Shown: positions 40,518 through 50,646 of the stretch, piece by piece
How the letters are laid out: the number at the start of each line of letters is the position of its first letter
Numbering within the stretch: position 1 is the stretch's first letter
DNA from: Methanospirillum stamsii
GTDB lineage: Archaea; Halobacteriota; Methanomicrobia; Methanomicrobiales; Methanospirillaceae
Assembly: GCF_046244385.1 (NCBI RefSeq)
Contig: NZ_CP176366.1
Coordinates: forward strand, 1,984,001 to 2,048,000
Length of the DNA: 64,000 nt
Direction of reading: 5' to 3'
Notes under the pieces: model-generated
The model's input: the letters and a program-made list of their open reading frames with translations, nothing else
Told to the model about the DNA's origin: nothing
Database searches by the model: none
Program-made: the position numbers and the translations under genes

Positions 40518-42356
40518 TTAAATTACGGTTATTAGCCGCTGTTTATAGAGTGAACTTGACAATCCACCCCTGTACGTTGTTAAACGAATGGAATATGTTC
40601 CTTTTTTAAGATAGGTGTGATATGGGTTTTTCTGATAGGAAAATCCACCGTCTCCAAATGACCATGTCCATCTGGTCGGACTTCCGTATGACTGATCGAT
40701 AAACTGGACACGTAAGGGAGCTTTTCCGTATGTCGGTGAAGCGTAGAATGCAGAAACCAGTTTAGTTGTTGGAGTCTGAGTTGTCGTAGGTGTTGGCGCT
40801 ATTGTCCTGGTTGGTATCGGAGTAATTGTTGGTGTCTTTGTAGGATAGGAAGTCGGGGTCGCGGTCGGAGTTGCTGTTGGAGCTATTGTAGGTGTTGATG
40901 CGCCCAGGGCCTTTGCAGCATTCAATCTGCCACTAGTTGCGACTTTTCCGGATAATGATGAAACAATGTCTACATTACTCAGAATTTTACTTTTTATCGC
41001 TGATCCGGTAAGTGAAGGACTCTTTGATTTTAATAAGGCTGCAACTCCTGATACATGTGGCGTTGCCATGGATGTACCGCTCAAATACCGGTAGCTGCCA
41101 GAAGAAGTTGTACTGTATATGCTGACTCCTGGTGCTGCAAGGTCGACTGATCCGGATCCATAATTAGAGAATGAAGCCAGATTATCGTTATAGTCAGTCG
41201 CAGCTACTGAAATGATATTGGCACTTTGGAACGCTGCCGGATATTGCGGGTTCACATCAGAATTTTTGCCACTGTTACCTGCAGCACACACAACAACTGC
41301 TGAAGAAGCATCTATAGCATCTTTTAGAGACTGGGTGTATCCTGTTCCGGACCAGGAATTTGAGATGACTGTGGCTCCCATTTTGTTCGCATATAAGATT
41401 GCAGAGATTGCATCGGATACATACCCTGATCCTGCGGCGTTGAGGAATTTGAGGGGCATTATCTTAACATTCCATCCAACTCCGGCAACACCAACACCAT
41501 TGTTTCCTACTGCAGCAATGGTCCCCGCACAATGAGTCCCATGGCCATTATCGTCTTTTGGATCATTGGTTTTGGCATTGAAGTTCCATCCTCTGATATC
41601 GTCGATATACCCGTTTCCATCATCATCAATACCATTGATGGTCTCTCTTGAATTTTGCCAGATGTTTGCTGCAAGGTCCGGATGGGTGTAATCAACGCCG
41701 GTGTCCACTACTGCTACTATCACCGATGAAGAACCGGTGGTACTACTCCAGGCTTCAGGTGCATCAATATCTGCATCGGACTTTCCATAAAACGGAGCCT
41801 GTCCGGTGTTATCGAGTCCCCATAAATACTGATATCCGGGATCATTCGGGTACGATGCGCTGGTAATTCCAAATTCTGAGATTTCCTGTGTTTTCCCTGT
41901 CTTTTCAACAGGACTTAATGAGATCTTGTAATCAGGTTCGACATACAAAACATCAGGATTGTCTTCGTATGATTTCAGTGCTCCTTCAAGTGAATTACTT
42001 GTGACCTGAACTATCTGCATACCCGGGATACCTTCCGATTGAAAATCACTGACGACTGAGGTTCCGGCTTTTGAATTGGTTACAGACTGAACAGACATCA
42101 TTGCCGATTCCGTTCGTAATTGATCGGTTTTATACCTGACAATCAGGCGATCAGGTGCATATTCTGTAGAAACCTGTAGGGCTTTCTCCGATGGAGGTGC
42201 AGCAGATGACTGGATTGTTAAACCTGTTTCTGACGGATATCCTGTTTCCTGATTCTTTTTTTCAGGTATAGCAGATCCCGCCTGCGTAATCGCACAGATA
42301 ATTACCACTAAAATAACCAGAAAAGTGGCAGCAGAAATATATTTGGTTGGTGCCAT
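40518..42356 (-). CDS. Secreted subtilisin-like protease with PKD domain
   Basis: A 612-residue exported S8 peptidase. A signal peptide (about 1-29) is followed by an inhibitor-I9-like propeptide (about 65-145), then the catalytic domain with Asp218 (V-V-D-T-G-V-D), His272 (N-G-H-G-T-H), oxyanion Asn361 (A-A-G-N-S-G) and Ser429 (S-G-T-S-M-A-T-P-H). A Thr/Pro repeat linker (about 494-535) leads to a PKD domain (about 538-612) for binding to the cell surface. All catalytic residues are present. It is convergent with the RPA-partner gene. Confidence 0.95.
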   Translation of the reverse strand: MAPTKYISAATFLVILVVIICAITQAGSAIPEKKNQETGYPSETGLTIQSSAAPPSEKALQVSTEYAPDRLIVRYKTDQLRTESAMMSVQSVTNSKAGTSVVSDFQSEGIPGMQIVQVTSNSLEGALKSYEDNPDVLYVEPDYKISLSPVEKTGKTQEISEFGITSASYPNDPGYQYLWGLDNTGQAPFYGKSDADIDAPEAWSSTTGSSSVIVAVVDTGVDYTHPDLAANIWQNSRETINGIDDDGNGYIDDIRGWNFNAKTNDPKDDNGHGTHCAGTIAAVGNNGVGVAGVGWNVKIMPLKFLNAAGSGYVSDAISAILYANKMGATVISNSWSGTGYTQSLKDAIDASSAVVVCAAGNSGKNSDVNPQYPAAFQSANIISVAATDYNDNLASFSNYGSGSVDLAAPGVSIYSTTSSGSYRYLSGTSMATPHVSGVAALLKSKSPSLTGSAIKSKILSNVDIVSSLSGKVATSGRLNAAKALGASTPTIAPTATPTATPTSYPTKTPTITPIPTRTIAPTPTTTQTPTTKLVSAFYASPTYGKAPLRVQFIDQSYGSPTRWTWSFGDGGFSYQKNPYHTYLKKGTYSIRLTTYRGGLSSSLYKQRLITVI

Positions 42357-42552
42357 AATTACCCCCTGTGAAAAGCACAGATATTTTTCTTATTTGACGT
42401 CTATATGAAAGAAGCTTCCCTTATTTGTTAATATTTGCCAGATAGAAACGGCAGATTTTTTATCTGTTTTATTAGATTATATGCAACACCGGTTTAAAAT
42501 AGATAAGAATCAAGAAATGTAATCATACCCTCCCCCGGGTGATGCTGATACT

Positions 42553-42693
42553 ATGGGAGATATACTCTGCCCCAAGTGCAATTCGAAAGATACGGATTTT
42601 GATGATCTGGTTACTACTGAATCAGGCAGTATGATTGCCAAATGTAAATGTAATGCATGTGGTCATACCTGGGATATGCCATTTGGTTTGTAA
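42553..42693 (+). CDS. 46-aa zinc-ribbon protein
   Basis: A short frame starting at 42553 encodes MGDILCPKCNSKDTDFDDLV and then C-K-C-N-A-C-G-H-T-W near the end. The two pairs C-P-K-C and C-x-x-C-G-H form a complete minimal zinc ribbon. It lies 22 bases before the membrane-protein gene. The ribbon is TFIIS/RPB9-like in spacing, and the partner is unknown. Confidence 0.7.
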   Translation: MGDILCPKCNSKDTDFDDLVTTESGSMIAKCKCNACGHTWDMPFGL

Positions 42694-42715
42694 ATTATGT
42701 GAAGTAGGAAAAAAT

Positions 42716-42898
42716 ATGCAAAATTATATGAACAGAATGAGTATTGGTGGATTAGTTCTTGGAATATTCATTATTAGCTGGGGTATTGTATGGCTTGGTA
42801 ATGATATGGGTTATTGGAATGTTAGTTTTCCATTCTGGCCGATAATCGTAATACTGGCCGGAGTTGTAATTCTGCTGCATGGATTAAAAAAGTATTAA
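42716..42898 (+). CDS. 60-aa membrane protein with two spans
   Basis: The start at 42716 follows GTAGGAAAAAAT and gives MQNYMNRMSIGGLVLGIFII, a first span, then W-L-G-N-D-M-G-Y-W-N-V-S-F-P-F-W-P and a second span ending H-G-L-K-K-Y. The W-P-I-I-(V/L)-I-L-A-G pattern matches small two-span membrane domains of the DUF5668/LiaF-type. The function is unknown. It is probably co-transcribed with the zinc-ribbon gene. Confidence 0.7.
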   Translation: MQNYMNRMSIGGLVLGIFIISWGIVWLGNDMGYWNVSFPFWPIIVILAGVVILLHGLKKY

Positions 42899-42905
42899 TT
42901 TTCAT

Positions 42906-43682
42906 TTAATCTGTTTTTAGTTGTTTTTTAAGGCTTCCGATAAAAAGGCATTCATCAGGAGATATTAGTTCAATTCCTTCGAATTCTCCAAAAGGAACCT
43001 CAAGACCTCTTACAAGAACTGCAGGTATACGCTCGTCAGATTCTCCCATTATAAGCTCGGCTGCGGATGCAATATTATCTGCGACAGCTCTCCGAGTAAC
43101 CTTTAGTTCCCTTCCAAAAAGATCCTTTTTCCCTCGTTCATCTATAACAGCAGGTATTCCTGAACATGCAATCGCAACACCCCCACAACCATATCGCATG
43201 GGATGTGTTCTGCTGTCAATAATGAGGACTGCAACAAGTTTTCCTGACTTTTGGAAGATCTCAGTCCGTATTTTTTTTGCCGTTGCATCAGGATCTTCAG
43301 GTAAGAGTGTCACTTGTCCGTCCGGAGCATTCGATCCGTCTATCCCGGCATTGGGGAGCAGGTGACCGGATTTAATACAGAGCAAAAAACCTGGTATACC
43401 TCCGATAATAGATTCTGATTCTCTTAGTACAATCTCTACAAGTGCAGGGTCCATGTCATACTGATGAGCAACCTCTTTTGCTCTTTCTGAAGGCACCTGA
43501 TCAGAAAGACTTGCAATCCTTCCCTGCGCAGTTGCAACAGCTGATTCTGCGATAACCAGAATATCCTTATCCTCGAAGGTGAGATGCAGATTATTCATCG
43601 CATTTTGCACATAAGAAAGGAGAGAGTCTTTGGGCTTTATGATTTCAGTCTGCAGACCAAAAATCTGAAATGATGGGTTCAT
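42906..43682 (-). CDS. cofE: Coenzyme F420-0:L-glutamate ligase
   Basis: A 258-residue GTP-dependent enzyme that adds glutamates to F420-0. Family marks are E-S-A-V-A-T-A-Q-G-R, G-F-L-L-C-I-K-S-G-H-L-L-P-N-A-G-I-D-G-S-N and I-I-D-S-R-T-H-P-M-R-Y-G-C-G-G-V-A-I. It is the last gene of the glyA-folD-folP-cofE operon and overlaps folP by four bases. Confidence 0.9.
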   Translation of the reverse strand: MNPSFQIFGLQTEIIKPKDSLLSYVQNAMNNLHLTFEDKDILVIAESAVATAQGRIASLSDQVPSERAKEVAHQYDMDPALVEIVLRESESIIGGIPGFLLCIKSGHLLPNAGIDGSNAPDGQVTLLPEDPDATAKKIRTEIFQKSGKLVAVLIIDSRTHPMRYGCGGVAIACSGIPAVIDERGKKDLFGRELKVTRRAVADNIASAAELIMGESDERIPAVLVRGLEVPFGEFEGIELISPDECLFIGSLKKQLKTD

Positions 43683-44488
43683 GAGAATTCCTGCAGGTGA
43701 ATGACTGTGTTGATAACATCGAGAGTTTCAGGGATGTCATGCGCTCGCACTACATCTGCTCCTTTTTCGATGAGGCTGGTTGTAACTGCAAGGGTTCCTG
43801 CCAGTCGATCATCGGTGGATCTTCCGGTCAGATCGCCGATAAATGATTTTCTCGAAACTGCTGCAAGGAGGGGAAAATCAAATTCTTTAAGGTCTGAAAA
43901 GCGGCTACACAATTCCCAATCCTCCTGGGGGTTTCTTTCCGGAATCCATTTTCCAATTGCCGGATCGAGGATGATATTTGTGATATCATAAGCCGCTGCC
44001 CGCCTTATGACATGACTAACATTCTCGATTGTTCCATTGAATGTTAGAGCATCTCCCGGTATTTTTGAAGTAGCCATTAAAATAGCCGGAAGGTCTGAGT
44101 CTGCAACCAAAGATCCCATTTCAGGGTGTAATAATCCGGATATATCATTAACAAGGGAGATATCATACTGAAGGGCGGTTTTTAAAACCTCCGGATGCAT
44201 GGTATCAACACTGATACAATAACCAGAACCTTCAAGAATGGAGAGGCACTCTTCGATTCTTTGACATTCTTCTGCCACAGATATCGGAGTGCTTCCGGGA
44301 GCAGTGCTTCTTGCACCAATATCAAGAATATCGGCACCCTGTGAAACCATCTGTTCTGCAGTCTCTTCGATAGAAGAAAAGGGAACAAATGATCCGGAGT
44401 AAAAAGACTCCGGACTTAAATTCAGGATTCCCATCAGTACAGGACGATGCCCGCCGATGTGGATTCCCTTCACATGAAATGAACGCAT
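43679..44488 (-). CDS. folP: Dihydropteroate synthase family protein
   Basis: A 269-residue TIM-barrel protein with the pterin-binding pattern: M-G-I-L-N-L-S-P-E-S-F-Y near residue 19, D-I-L-D-I-G-A-R-S-T-A-P-G near residue 54, V-N-D-I-S-G near residue 113 and V-R-A-H-D near the C-terminus. The usual N-x-T-P-D-S-F is N-L-S-P-E-S-F here. It may act in folate synthesis or on the methanopterin precursor. The start overlaps folD by 19 bases. Confidence 0.85.
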   Translation of the reverse strand: MRSFHVKGIHIGGHRPVLMGILNLSPESFYSGSFVPFSSIEETAEQMVSQGADILDIGARSTAPGSTPISVAEECQRIEECLSILEGSGYCISVDTMHPEVLKTALQYDISLVNDISGLLHPEMGSLVADSDLPAILMATSKIPGDALTFNGTIENVSHVIRRAAAYDITNIILDPAIGKWIPERNPQEDWELCSRFSDLKEFDFPLLAAVSRKSFIGDLTGRSTDDRLAGTLAVTTSLIEKGADVVRAHDIPETLDVINTVIHLQEFS

Positions 44489-45309
44489 CGGTTCCTTGCG
44501 ATATCTGCGGTGTTTTCCATAAGAGATGCAATAGTCATCGGACCTACACCTCCCGGAACCGGGGTTATTGCACCGGCAATCTTCTCAACTTCTGAGAAAC
44601 TGACATCGCCACAGAGTTTTCCATTTACCTGGTTTGTTCCGACATCTATGACTGATTCCCCGGGTTTTACCATGTCTGCAGTAATAATTCCTGCTCTACC
44701 TGCAGCACTTACCAGAATATCCGCCTGTCTGGTAATTTCAGCAAGGTTTTCTGTTTTACTATGGCAGATGGTGACCGTGGCATCGGCATGAAGGAGCAGG
44801 AGTCCGATGGGACGTCCGACGTCAACACTTCTCCCGACAATTACGGCCCTTTTGCCTGATGTCGGAATATTATATTCTGAAAGAAGAGTCATGATACCCT
44901 TTGGGGTACACGGCCGTGGACCTGGAAGCCCGGTCATCAACCTTCCCATATTCAGAGGATGAAATCCATCAACATCCTTTTCCGGGTTAATTGATGCGAT
45001 AACCGATTCTGTATCAATGCCTTCCGGGAGTGGGAGTTGAACTAGTATCCCATCAATATCAGGATCTTCATTTAACTGTCTTATCCGGTCGAGAACCGTT
45101 TTGGTAGTGGTATCTGCCGGAAGGGTGACATTAACTGAATTGATGCCCACCTGTTCACATGCACGGTGTTTCATGCGGACATACATGTGGGAGGCAGGAT
45201 CATCCCCGACAATAACAGTTGCCAGGGTGGGTGACAACTTTTCTTCGAGGATATCTTCTTTTAACAGTTCCAGTCGCCGTGCTGCAAGTCCTTTACCATC
45301 GAGTATCAT
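44470..45309 (-). CDS. folD: Methylene-THF dehydrogenase/cyclohydrolase
   Basis: A 279-residue bifunctional enzyme. It has Y-V-R-M-K-H-R-A-C (catalytic Tyr and Lys), D-G-I-L-V-Q-L-P-L-P, E-K-D-V-D-G-F-H-P-L-N, V-I-V-G-R-S-V-D-V-G-R-P and the end P-V-P-G-G-V-G-P-M-T. It interconverts methylene- and formyl-tetrahydrofolate. Most methanogens use methanopterin instead, so folate C1 units here probably serve biosynthesis. Confidence 0.96.
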   Translation of the reverse strand: MILDGKGLAARRLELLKEDILEEKLSPTLATVIVGDDPASHMYVRMKHRACEQVGINSVNVTLPADTTTKTVLDRIRQLNEDPDIDGILVQLPLPEGIDTESVIASINPEKDVDGFHPLNMGRLMTGLPGPRPCTPKGIMTLLSEYNIPTSGKRAVIVGRSVDVGRPIGLLLLHADATVTICHSKTENLAEITRQADILVSAAGRAGIITADMVKPGESVIDVGTNQVNGKLCGDVSFSEVEKIAGAITPVPGGVGPMTIASLMENTADIARNRCVHFM

Positions 45310-46550
45310 GACAAATCAGGATAAAGAGGGTATTTGCTGGCAAGAGATTTGACTTCTTCCCTGACCTTTTCCTGGAGAGTGGTATTTTTGGATTCGCGGA
45401 TGATTGAAGAGATCCATTCACCAATCTGTTTCATTTCACTCTCTTTCATACCCCTGCTGGTGACCGCGGGGGTTCCTACCCGAAGACCGCTGGTAACAAA
45501 TGGACTTTTTGTCTCGTTTGGAATGGTATTTTTATTGACCGTTATTCCGGCATTTCCAAGAGCCTGTTCTGCTTCAAGTCCGGTAATTCCAAAGTTGGTC
45601 AGGTCAAGAAGACAGAGATGGTTATCCGTTCCACCCGAGACCAGTCTTACATTATTACTCTGCAGGGTGTCTGCAAGAACACGTGAGTTTTTTACGACCT
45701 GCTGTGAGTATTTCACAAATTCCTTTGTTGAGGCTTCCTTGAAACATACCGCTTTTGCAGAGATTATATGCATGAGCGGTCCACCCTGCATTCCCGGAAA
45801 TACTGACTTATCTATTGGAGCTGCCCATTCTTTGTCACAAAGGATAAATCCACCACGAGGGCCGCGGAGGGTTTTATGTGTGGTGGATGTGGTAAAGGTG
45901 GTGTGTCCCACCGGGGTTGGATGGATGCCGGTGGCGCAAAGACCTGCGATGTGCGCAATATCTGCCATACAGTACGCATCCACTTCATTCGCAATTTCGG
46001 CAAAAGCCTTAAAATCGATCTCCCTCGGGTAGGCACTAGCACCACAAACGATGATTTTTGGCTTTACCTTTCGTGCCATCTCAGCAATGCTGCCATAGTC
46101 CATGCGTTCTGTCTTCAGGTCAACACCATACTGATGGGACTCATAGATTATTCCTGAAAAGTTGACGGGTGAACCATGAGAAAGATGTCCCCCCTGAGAC
46201 AGGTTCATTGACAGAATTTTATCTCCGGGTTTTATTGCCGAAAAATACACTGCCATGTTGGCCTGACTACCGGAATGTGGCTGAACATTTGCATGCTCTG
46301 CACCAAACAGGGAACAAACTCTGTCACGTGCCAGGTTTTCAGCCATATCATGAAATTCACAGCCGCCATAGTATCGTTTGCCAGGATATCCTTCGGCGTA
46401 CTTGTTCGTCATGATAGAACCTGAAGCTTCAAGGACTGCCCTGCTTACGACATTTTCTGAAGCAATGAGTTCAAGACCGTTAATCTGACGATTGGTTTCT
46501 TTATCGATGATCGCTGCAATTTCTGGATCAGTCGTTTCCAGATAGGACAT
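45306..46550 (-). CDS. glyA: Serine hydroxymethyltransferase
   Basis: A 414-residue PLP enzyme. The start at 46550 (MSYLETTDPEIAAIIDKETN) is supported by CCTTATATGCC about 20-27 bp upstream, implying a nearly leaderless message. Motifs: L-E-L-I-A-S-E-N, N-V-Q-P-H-S-G-S-Q-A-N and the PLP lysine in T-S-T-T-H-K-T-L-R-G-P-R-G-G. It converts serine to glycine plus a C1 unit on a pterin and heads the operon. Confidence 0.96.
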   Translation of the reverse strand: MSYLETTDPEIAAIIDKETNRQINGLELIASENVVSRAVLEASGSIMTNKYAEGYPGKRYYGGCEFHDMAENLARDRVCSLFGAEHANVQPHSGSQANMAVYFSAIKPGDKILSMNLSQGGHLSHGSPVNFSGIIYESHQYGVDLKTERMDYGSIAEMARKVKPKIIVCGASAYPREIDFKAFAEIANEVDAYCMADIAHIAGLCATGIHPTPVGHTTFTTSTTHKTLRGPRGGFILCDKEWAAPIDKSVFPGMQGGPLMHIISAKAVCFKEASTKEFVKYSQQVVKNSRVLADTLQSNNVRLVSGGTDNHLCLLDLTNFGITGLEAEQALGNAGITVNKNTIPNETKSPFVTSGLRVGTPAVTSRGMKESEMKQIGEWISSIIRESKNTTLQEKVREEVKSLASKYPLYPDLS

Positions 46551-46720
46551 GTGCATACACATCTGGCATATAAGGTAATATGGCTTTGTGGCCTTTGTGA
46601 GAATTGGGTATTCAGGATGTTGAAATATTGTTATTTCGAAAAAATGAGAAGGGGAATATATATGTATTAGTATCAAATAGTTACAAAGATAGTAGAACCG
46701 GACAAACAGGTCTGTTATTC

Positions 46721-47164
46721 ATGAGTGACGAAGGATATGGGACGAATAATCTTGATGAACGGGTCCGTCTGCTCGAGCGGAAATTAGCAGATCTGGATGC
46801 CCTTATCAAGGGTCTTACCGATGAAATGCTGGACATGAAGGCTGTTGTTATGAAACTAAAGAAGGAACAACGGCCCCCACCGGTAATTCAGGCTGTAGCT
46901 CCGCCAATCTCAAGAGGGAAAGTTGAGCGTGAGATTACCGAGATTAAGAGTGATCCTGAAAAAGTCCAGCCACATCCGGTAAAAGGCAAGGTAACTCTGA
47001 AGATGCAGCCAGACGGGACATTACTGCCCGAAAAAGATATGGGTGATGACATTATTGTCGCCTCTGCCCGTACTGCCAGGATGAAAGCAAAAGATAATCA
47101 GGGCAGACCAGGTCAGAATGATCTCATTATTGCAGAAGATAAGGATCCTGCAGAAGGTTCGTAA
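46721..47164 (+). CDS. Coiled-coil protein upstream of smc
   Basis: A 147-residue protein starting MSDEGYGTNNLDERVRLLER with a coiled coil to about residue 50 (L-E-R-K-L-A-D-L-D-A-L-I-K-G-L). The remaining part is charged, flexible and Pro-rich. A TATA-like ATATATATG lies about 50-60 bp upstream. It precedes smc by 38 bases and is probably in the same operon. It has no known domain. A link to condensin or to protein oligomerisation is positional inference. Confidence 0.65.
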   Translation: MSDEGYGTNNLDERVRLLERKLADLDALIKGLTDEMLDMKAVVMKLKKEQRPPPVIQAVAPPISRGKVEREITEIKSDPEKVQPHPVKGKVTLKMQPDGTLLPEKDMGDDIIVASARTARMKAKDNQGRPGQNDLIIAEDKDPAEGS

Positions 47165-47202
47165 CCTGAATATCGTTCCCATCCTTGCTCTGGTGTAAGG
47201 GT

Positions 47203-50200
47203 TTGCATATAACACAACTTGAGATTGATAATTTCAAATCATTTGGGAGAAAAACAAAAATCCCATTTTTACCTGGTTTCACCATAATTTCCGGACCAAA
47301 TGGATCCGGGAAAAGCAATATCATTGATTGTATCCTTTTTGCACTGGCTCTTTCTTCATCCCGCCATCTGCGTGCTGAGAGACTGACTGATCTTCTGAAT
47401 CTAAATTCTGACCGGAATATTGCAGAAGTTGAAATTACCTTTTCAGATGGCACAATAATCAAACGTCGAATAAAAAGAACTGAAAATACCTATTACAATT
47501 ATCTTTACCTGAACGGGCGTTCCTGTCGCCAGGGAGAGCTGCTGGATTTTCTTGCCGGCCATGGTATTGTTCCTCATGGTTACAATGTTGTCATGCAGGG
47601 TGATATCAACCGAATCATCGAAATGAGTGATACGGAGCGCCGGAAGATAATAGATGAGATAGCTGGTGTTGCAGAGTTTGATACGAAAAAAGATTTGGCT
47701 CTTGGGGAACTTTCCCAGGTAAAAGACCGGATTTCGGAAGAATCTGTTCACCTTGAGGAACTTACTCTCCGTCTGAAACAGCTTGAGAAGCAGAAAGAAC
47801 AGGCTGTTCAATACCGGACATTACAGGACGAATTGAAAAATCTCACCCGGTGTCTCAGTGCTGCACGTCTTGCGACCAAGAAAAAAGATCAGGATGCACT
47901 TATTCAGGCGATATCAGAAGAAAAAAGTCAGGTTACCCAGATAGAAGGAGATATTTCCTGGAAATCGCATGAACGGGATTTTGTAAAAGAAGAAATCGGG
48001 GCCATCGACCAGAAAATTACCGCGAAAACCGGTAGTGAATATATGGCTCTTGTTTCCCGGATTGCTGAGGCAAAGGCGGCTATTGATAGTCTTCATCGAT
48101 CTATTGACAGGGCAGGAAGGGACCGCGATGAGGCTAACAAAAGATTATCTGAGTTATTCGCTGGTGTAAAAAGACAGGAGGAACGTGCCGGAGCAAGAGA
48201 CTCTGAATTGCGCAGTCTGATGATAGACAGGACCAATCTTTCTATGACTACTTCAGTAGTACAAAAAGAGTTTGATCGGATTTCACAGACAATAACACGG
48301 GAAACAAAAGGTCTTGAAGAAGATGAGACCCAGTTGGAATCATTGCGGATGAAAATCCATGATGCTCGTGATTTACGGGGAGAACTTCTCCACCAGCAGG
48401 ATATACTTATTGAACGTTCCCGGATGCGCAATGCCGAATCTGATCGGCTCACTTCCAGGATTATCGCTATTGAAAAAGAACTGGTCATAAAAAATGAGGA
48501 TGTTGCTGCCCTTAAGAATGCATTCGACCGGTTGAATGAAGAAAAGCGCGAGTATGACCGGCGGATGGGAACATATGACACTGCTCTTTATACCAAACGA
48601 GAAGAACACGAACGGATACTTAGACAGATTCGTGATCTAAAGATCGAAATTGGGAAAAAAGAGGCACAACAGCAGGTCCAGGGTCGGTATAGCCGTGCTA
48701 TGGAGGCAGTTATGGGGATGGAGGGAGTATGTGGGACCATTGGAGATCTCGCTTCCTGCAGACCTGAACATGCAACGGCCATGAATATTGCTGCTGGTGG
48801 AAAGATCCATTTTGTTGTCGTGGAGAATGACCAGATTGCTGCTGAGGCGATCCGGTATCTACAGGAAAATAAACTTGGCCGGGTAACATTTCTTCCCCTC
48901 AATAAAATCAGGTCAAAACCACTTCCTCCTCTTCCATCAGGCAATGACATCATCGGATTTGCAATTTCCCTTCTGGATTATGATCCGAAATTTGATGTGG
49001 CATTTCGAGTGGTGCTTGGCTCTACTCTGGTTGTGGATTCACTTGAACATGCCAGGAAGAGAATTGGCACATTCAGGATGGTTACTCCTGACGGGTCACT
49101 GGTTGAGCCTTCCGGTTCAATGACTGGTGGCAGTGTGAGAAAAGAATCCGGAGGATTTGGTTCATCATCAGTTGATGAGGTGAAGGAGCTCTCCGCCCGT
49201 CTCTCAATGATAACAACCGAGGAACAGATTCTTGCAGGAGAATTATCTGTCCAAACGGGTGAACGGGACGAGACACAAAAAAGAAGACTAGAACTTGAAA
49301 GTGCTATCGTTCGTGCAAAAGGTCAGATTGAATCTGCCGAATCTGCAGTGACTTCTCTCATATCAGAGATGGATTCGCTCAAGACTCAACGTTCAAACGC
49401 CGGGATAGGAGAACCCTGTGGAGTTGATGAACTTGCTGCGGCAGAAAAGGCGATTGAAGAGAAAAATGAGGAAATTTCAAGACTACAGAAACAGGTAGAA
49501 GAAATTTCTGTGCGTCTTTCTGATACCGGGATACCTCTTCTTTATGAGCAGCGTGAGGAGTCGCAAAGACAGATAGAGGAAGTTCAAAGACGACTTCGGA
49601 ATAAGGAGCAGGAAATTGCTGAAATCCGGTTGGAACTCTCCTTTGCACAAAAGAAGGTGGATGAAGAACGCCAGCAGATGGAACGTGTCCGTGAGCAGAT
49701 CAAACGGTATGATGATGAAATAGAGGCCTGGAAATCGGAAATAGGTAGTAAAGAAAACGAAATAAAAGATGCTGAGCAGACCGTCGCACAATTTTCACAG
49801 GAGATAGAAGGGCTCCGGACCGAACGGGCATCTCTTTCGCAAAAAGCTGATGCATTTGATGCAGAGGTCCGTGAATTTGTTGGTAAAATGGATCGGATCC
49901 TGCTGAAAATTGAAAGCATGGATGAAAAATTACTCCTGATTAATGCAGATATTAAAAGTCTTTCAGAGGAAGCCGGAGACTCTGTCACTTCTCTTACTGA
50001 ACAGGAGATCGATGAACGAATTGAGACTACTTCCGTTTCTATTGGTAAACTCGGGGATGTGAACATGCGTGCAATTGAAGAGTATGAGCAGGTTCACGCG
50101 GTGGTTTCTGAACGGATGTCCCGTATTGAGGTTTTGGAACGGGAGATGTCTGATATAAAAGATCGAATTGAATTTTTTTCCAGGAAAAAATTTGAGGCTT

Positions 50201-50646
50201 TTAATGAAGCATTTCAGGAAATCGATAAAAATTTCCGGGAAATTTTTTCACGTCTTACCATGGGCACCGGTGAGCTGAAACTTGAAAATCCTGAGGATCC
50301 CTTTACTGGTGGATTATCTTTTGCTGTTCAGCCAAGGGACAAAAAAGTTCATCATCTGACTGCCCTTTCCGGTGGTGAAAAATCACTGACAACTCTGGCG
50401 TTTATTTTTTCGATTCAGAAAGCAATTCCTGCTCCATTTTATGCGTTTGATGAAGTTGATATGAATCTTGACGGATCAAATGTAGTAAGGATCGCTGAAA
50501 TGATTCGTGAATTGTCACATACATCGCAATTTATCAATATCTCTCTTCGAAAACCGATGATAGATGCTGCTGACAGGATTCTGGGTGTTACTATCCGGCC
50601 CGATAAAACCACTCTTGTAACCGGGGTGAGCATGGATGATTCATGA
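47203..50646 (+). CDS. smc: Chromosome segregation ATPase SMC
   Basis: A 1147-residue condensin ATPase. I take the TTG at 47203, because the predicted start L/M-H-I-T-Q-L-E-I-D-N-F-K-S-F-G is the family N-terminus. Walker A is G-P-N-G-S-G-K-S-N near residue 32. Coiled coils flank a hinge (about 500-660, with S-M-T-G-G-S-V-R). The signature L-S-G-G-E-K-S-L-T-T and Walker B with F-D-E-V-D-M-N-L-D lie near the end. It overlaps scpA by 11 bases. Confidence 0.97.
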   Translation: MHITQLEIDNFKSFGRKTKIPFLPGFTIISGPNGSGKSNIIDCILFALALSSSRHLRAERLTDLLNLNSDRNIAEVEITFSDGTIIKRRIKRTENTYYNYLYLNGRSCRQGELLDFLAGHGIVPHGYNVVMQGDINRIIEMSDTERRKIIDEIAGVAEFDTKKDLALGELSQVKDRISEESVHLEELTLRLKQLEKQKEQAVQYRTLQDELKNLTRCLSAARLATKKKDQDALIQAISEEKSQVTQIEGDISWKSHERDFVKEEIGAIDQKITAKTGSEYMALVSRIAEAKAAIDSLHRSIDRAGRDRDEANKRLSELFAGVKRQEERAGARDSELRSLMIDRTNLSMTTSVVQKEFDRISQTITRETKGLEEDETQLESLRMKIHDARDLRGELLHQQDILIERSRMRNAESDRLTSRIIAIEKELVIKNEDVAALKNAFDRLNEEKREYDRRMGTYDTALYTKREEHERILRQIRDLKIEIGKKEAQQQVQGRYSRAMEAVMGMEGVCGTIGDLASCRPEHATAMNIAAGGKIHFVVVENDQIAAEAIRYLQENKLGRVTFLPLNKIRSKPLPPLPSGNDIIGFAISLLDYDPKFDVAFRVVLGSTLVVDSLEHARKRIGTFRMVTPDGSLVEPSGSMTGGSVRKESGGFGSSSVDEVKELSARLSMITTEEQILAGELSVQTGERDETQKRRLELESAIVRAKGQIESAESAVTSLISEMDSLKTQRSNAGIGEPCGVDELAAAEKAIEEKNEEISRLQKQVEEISVRLSDTGIPLLYEQREESQRQIEEVQRRLRNKEQEIAEIRLELSFAQKKVDEERQQMERVREQIKRYDDEIEAWKSEIGSKENEIKDAEQTVAQFSQEIEGLRTERASLSQKADAFDAEVREFVGKMDRILLKIESMDEKLLLINADIKSLSEEAGDSVTSLTEQEIDERIETTSVSIGKLGDVNMRAIEEYEQVHAVVSERMSRIEVLEREMSDIKDRIEFFSRKKFEAFNEAFQEIDKNFREIFSRLTMGTGELKLENPEDPFTGGLSFAVQPRDKKVHHLTALSGGEKSLTTLAFIFSIQKAIPAPFYAFDEVDMNLDGSNVVRIAEMIRELSHTSQFINISLRKPMIDAADRILGVTIRPDKTTLVTGVSMDDS

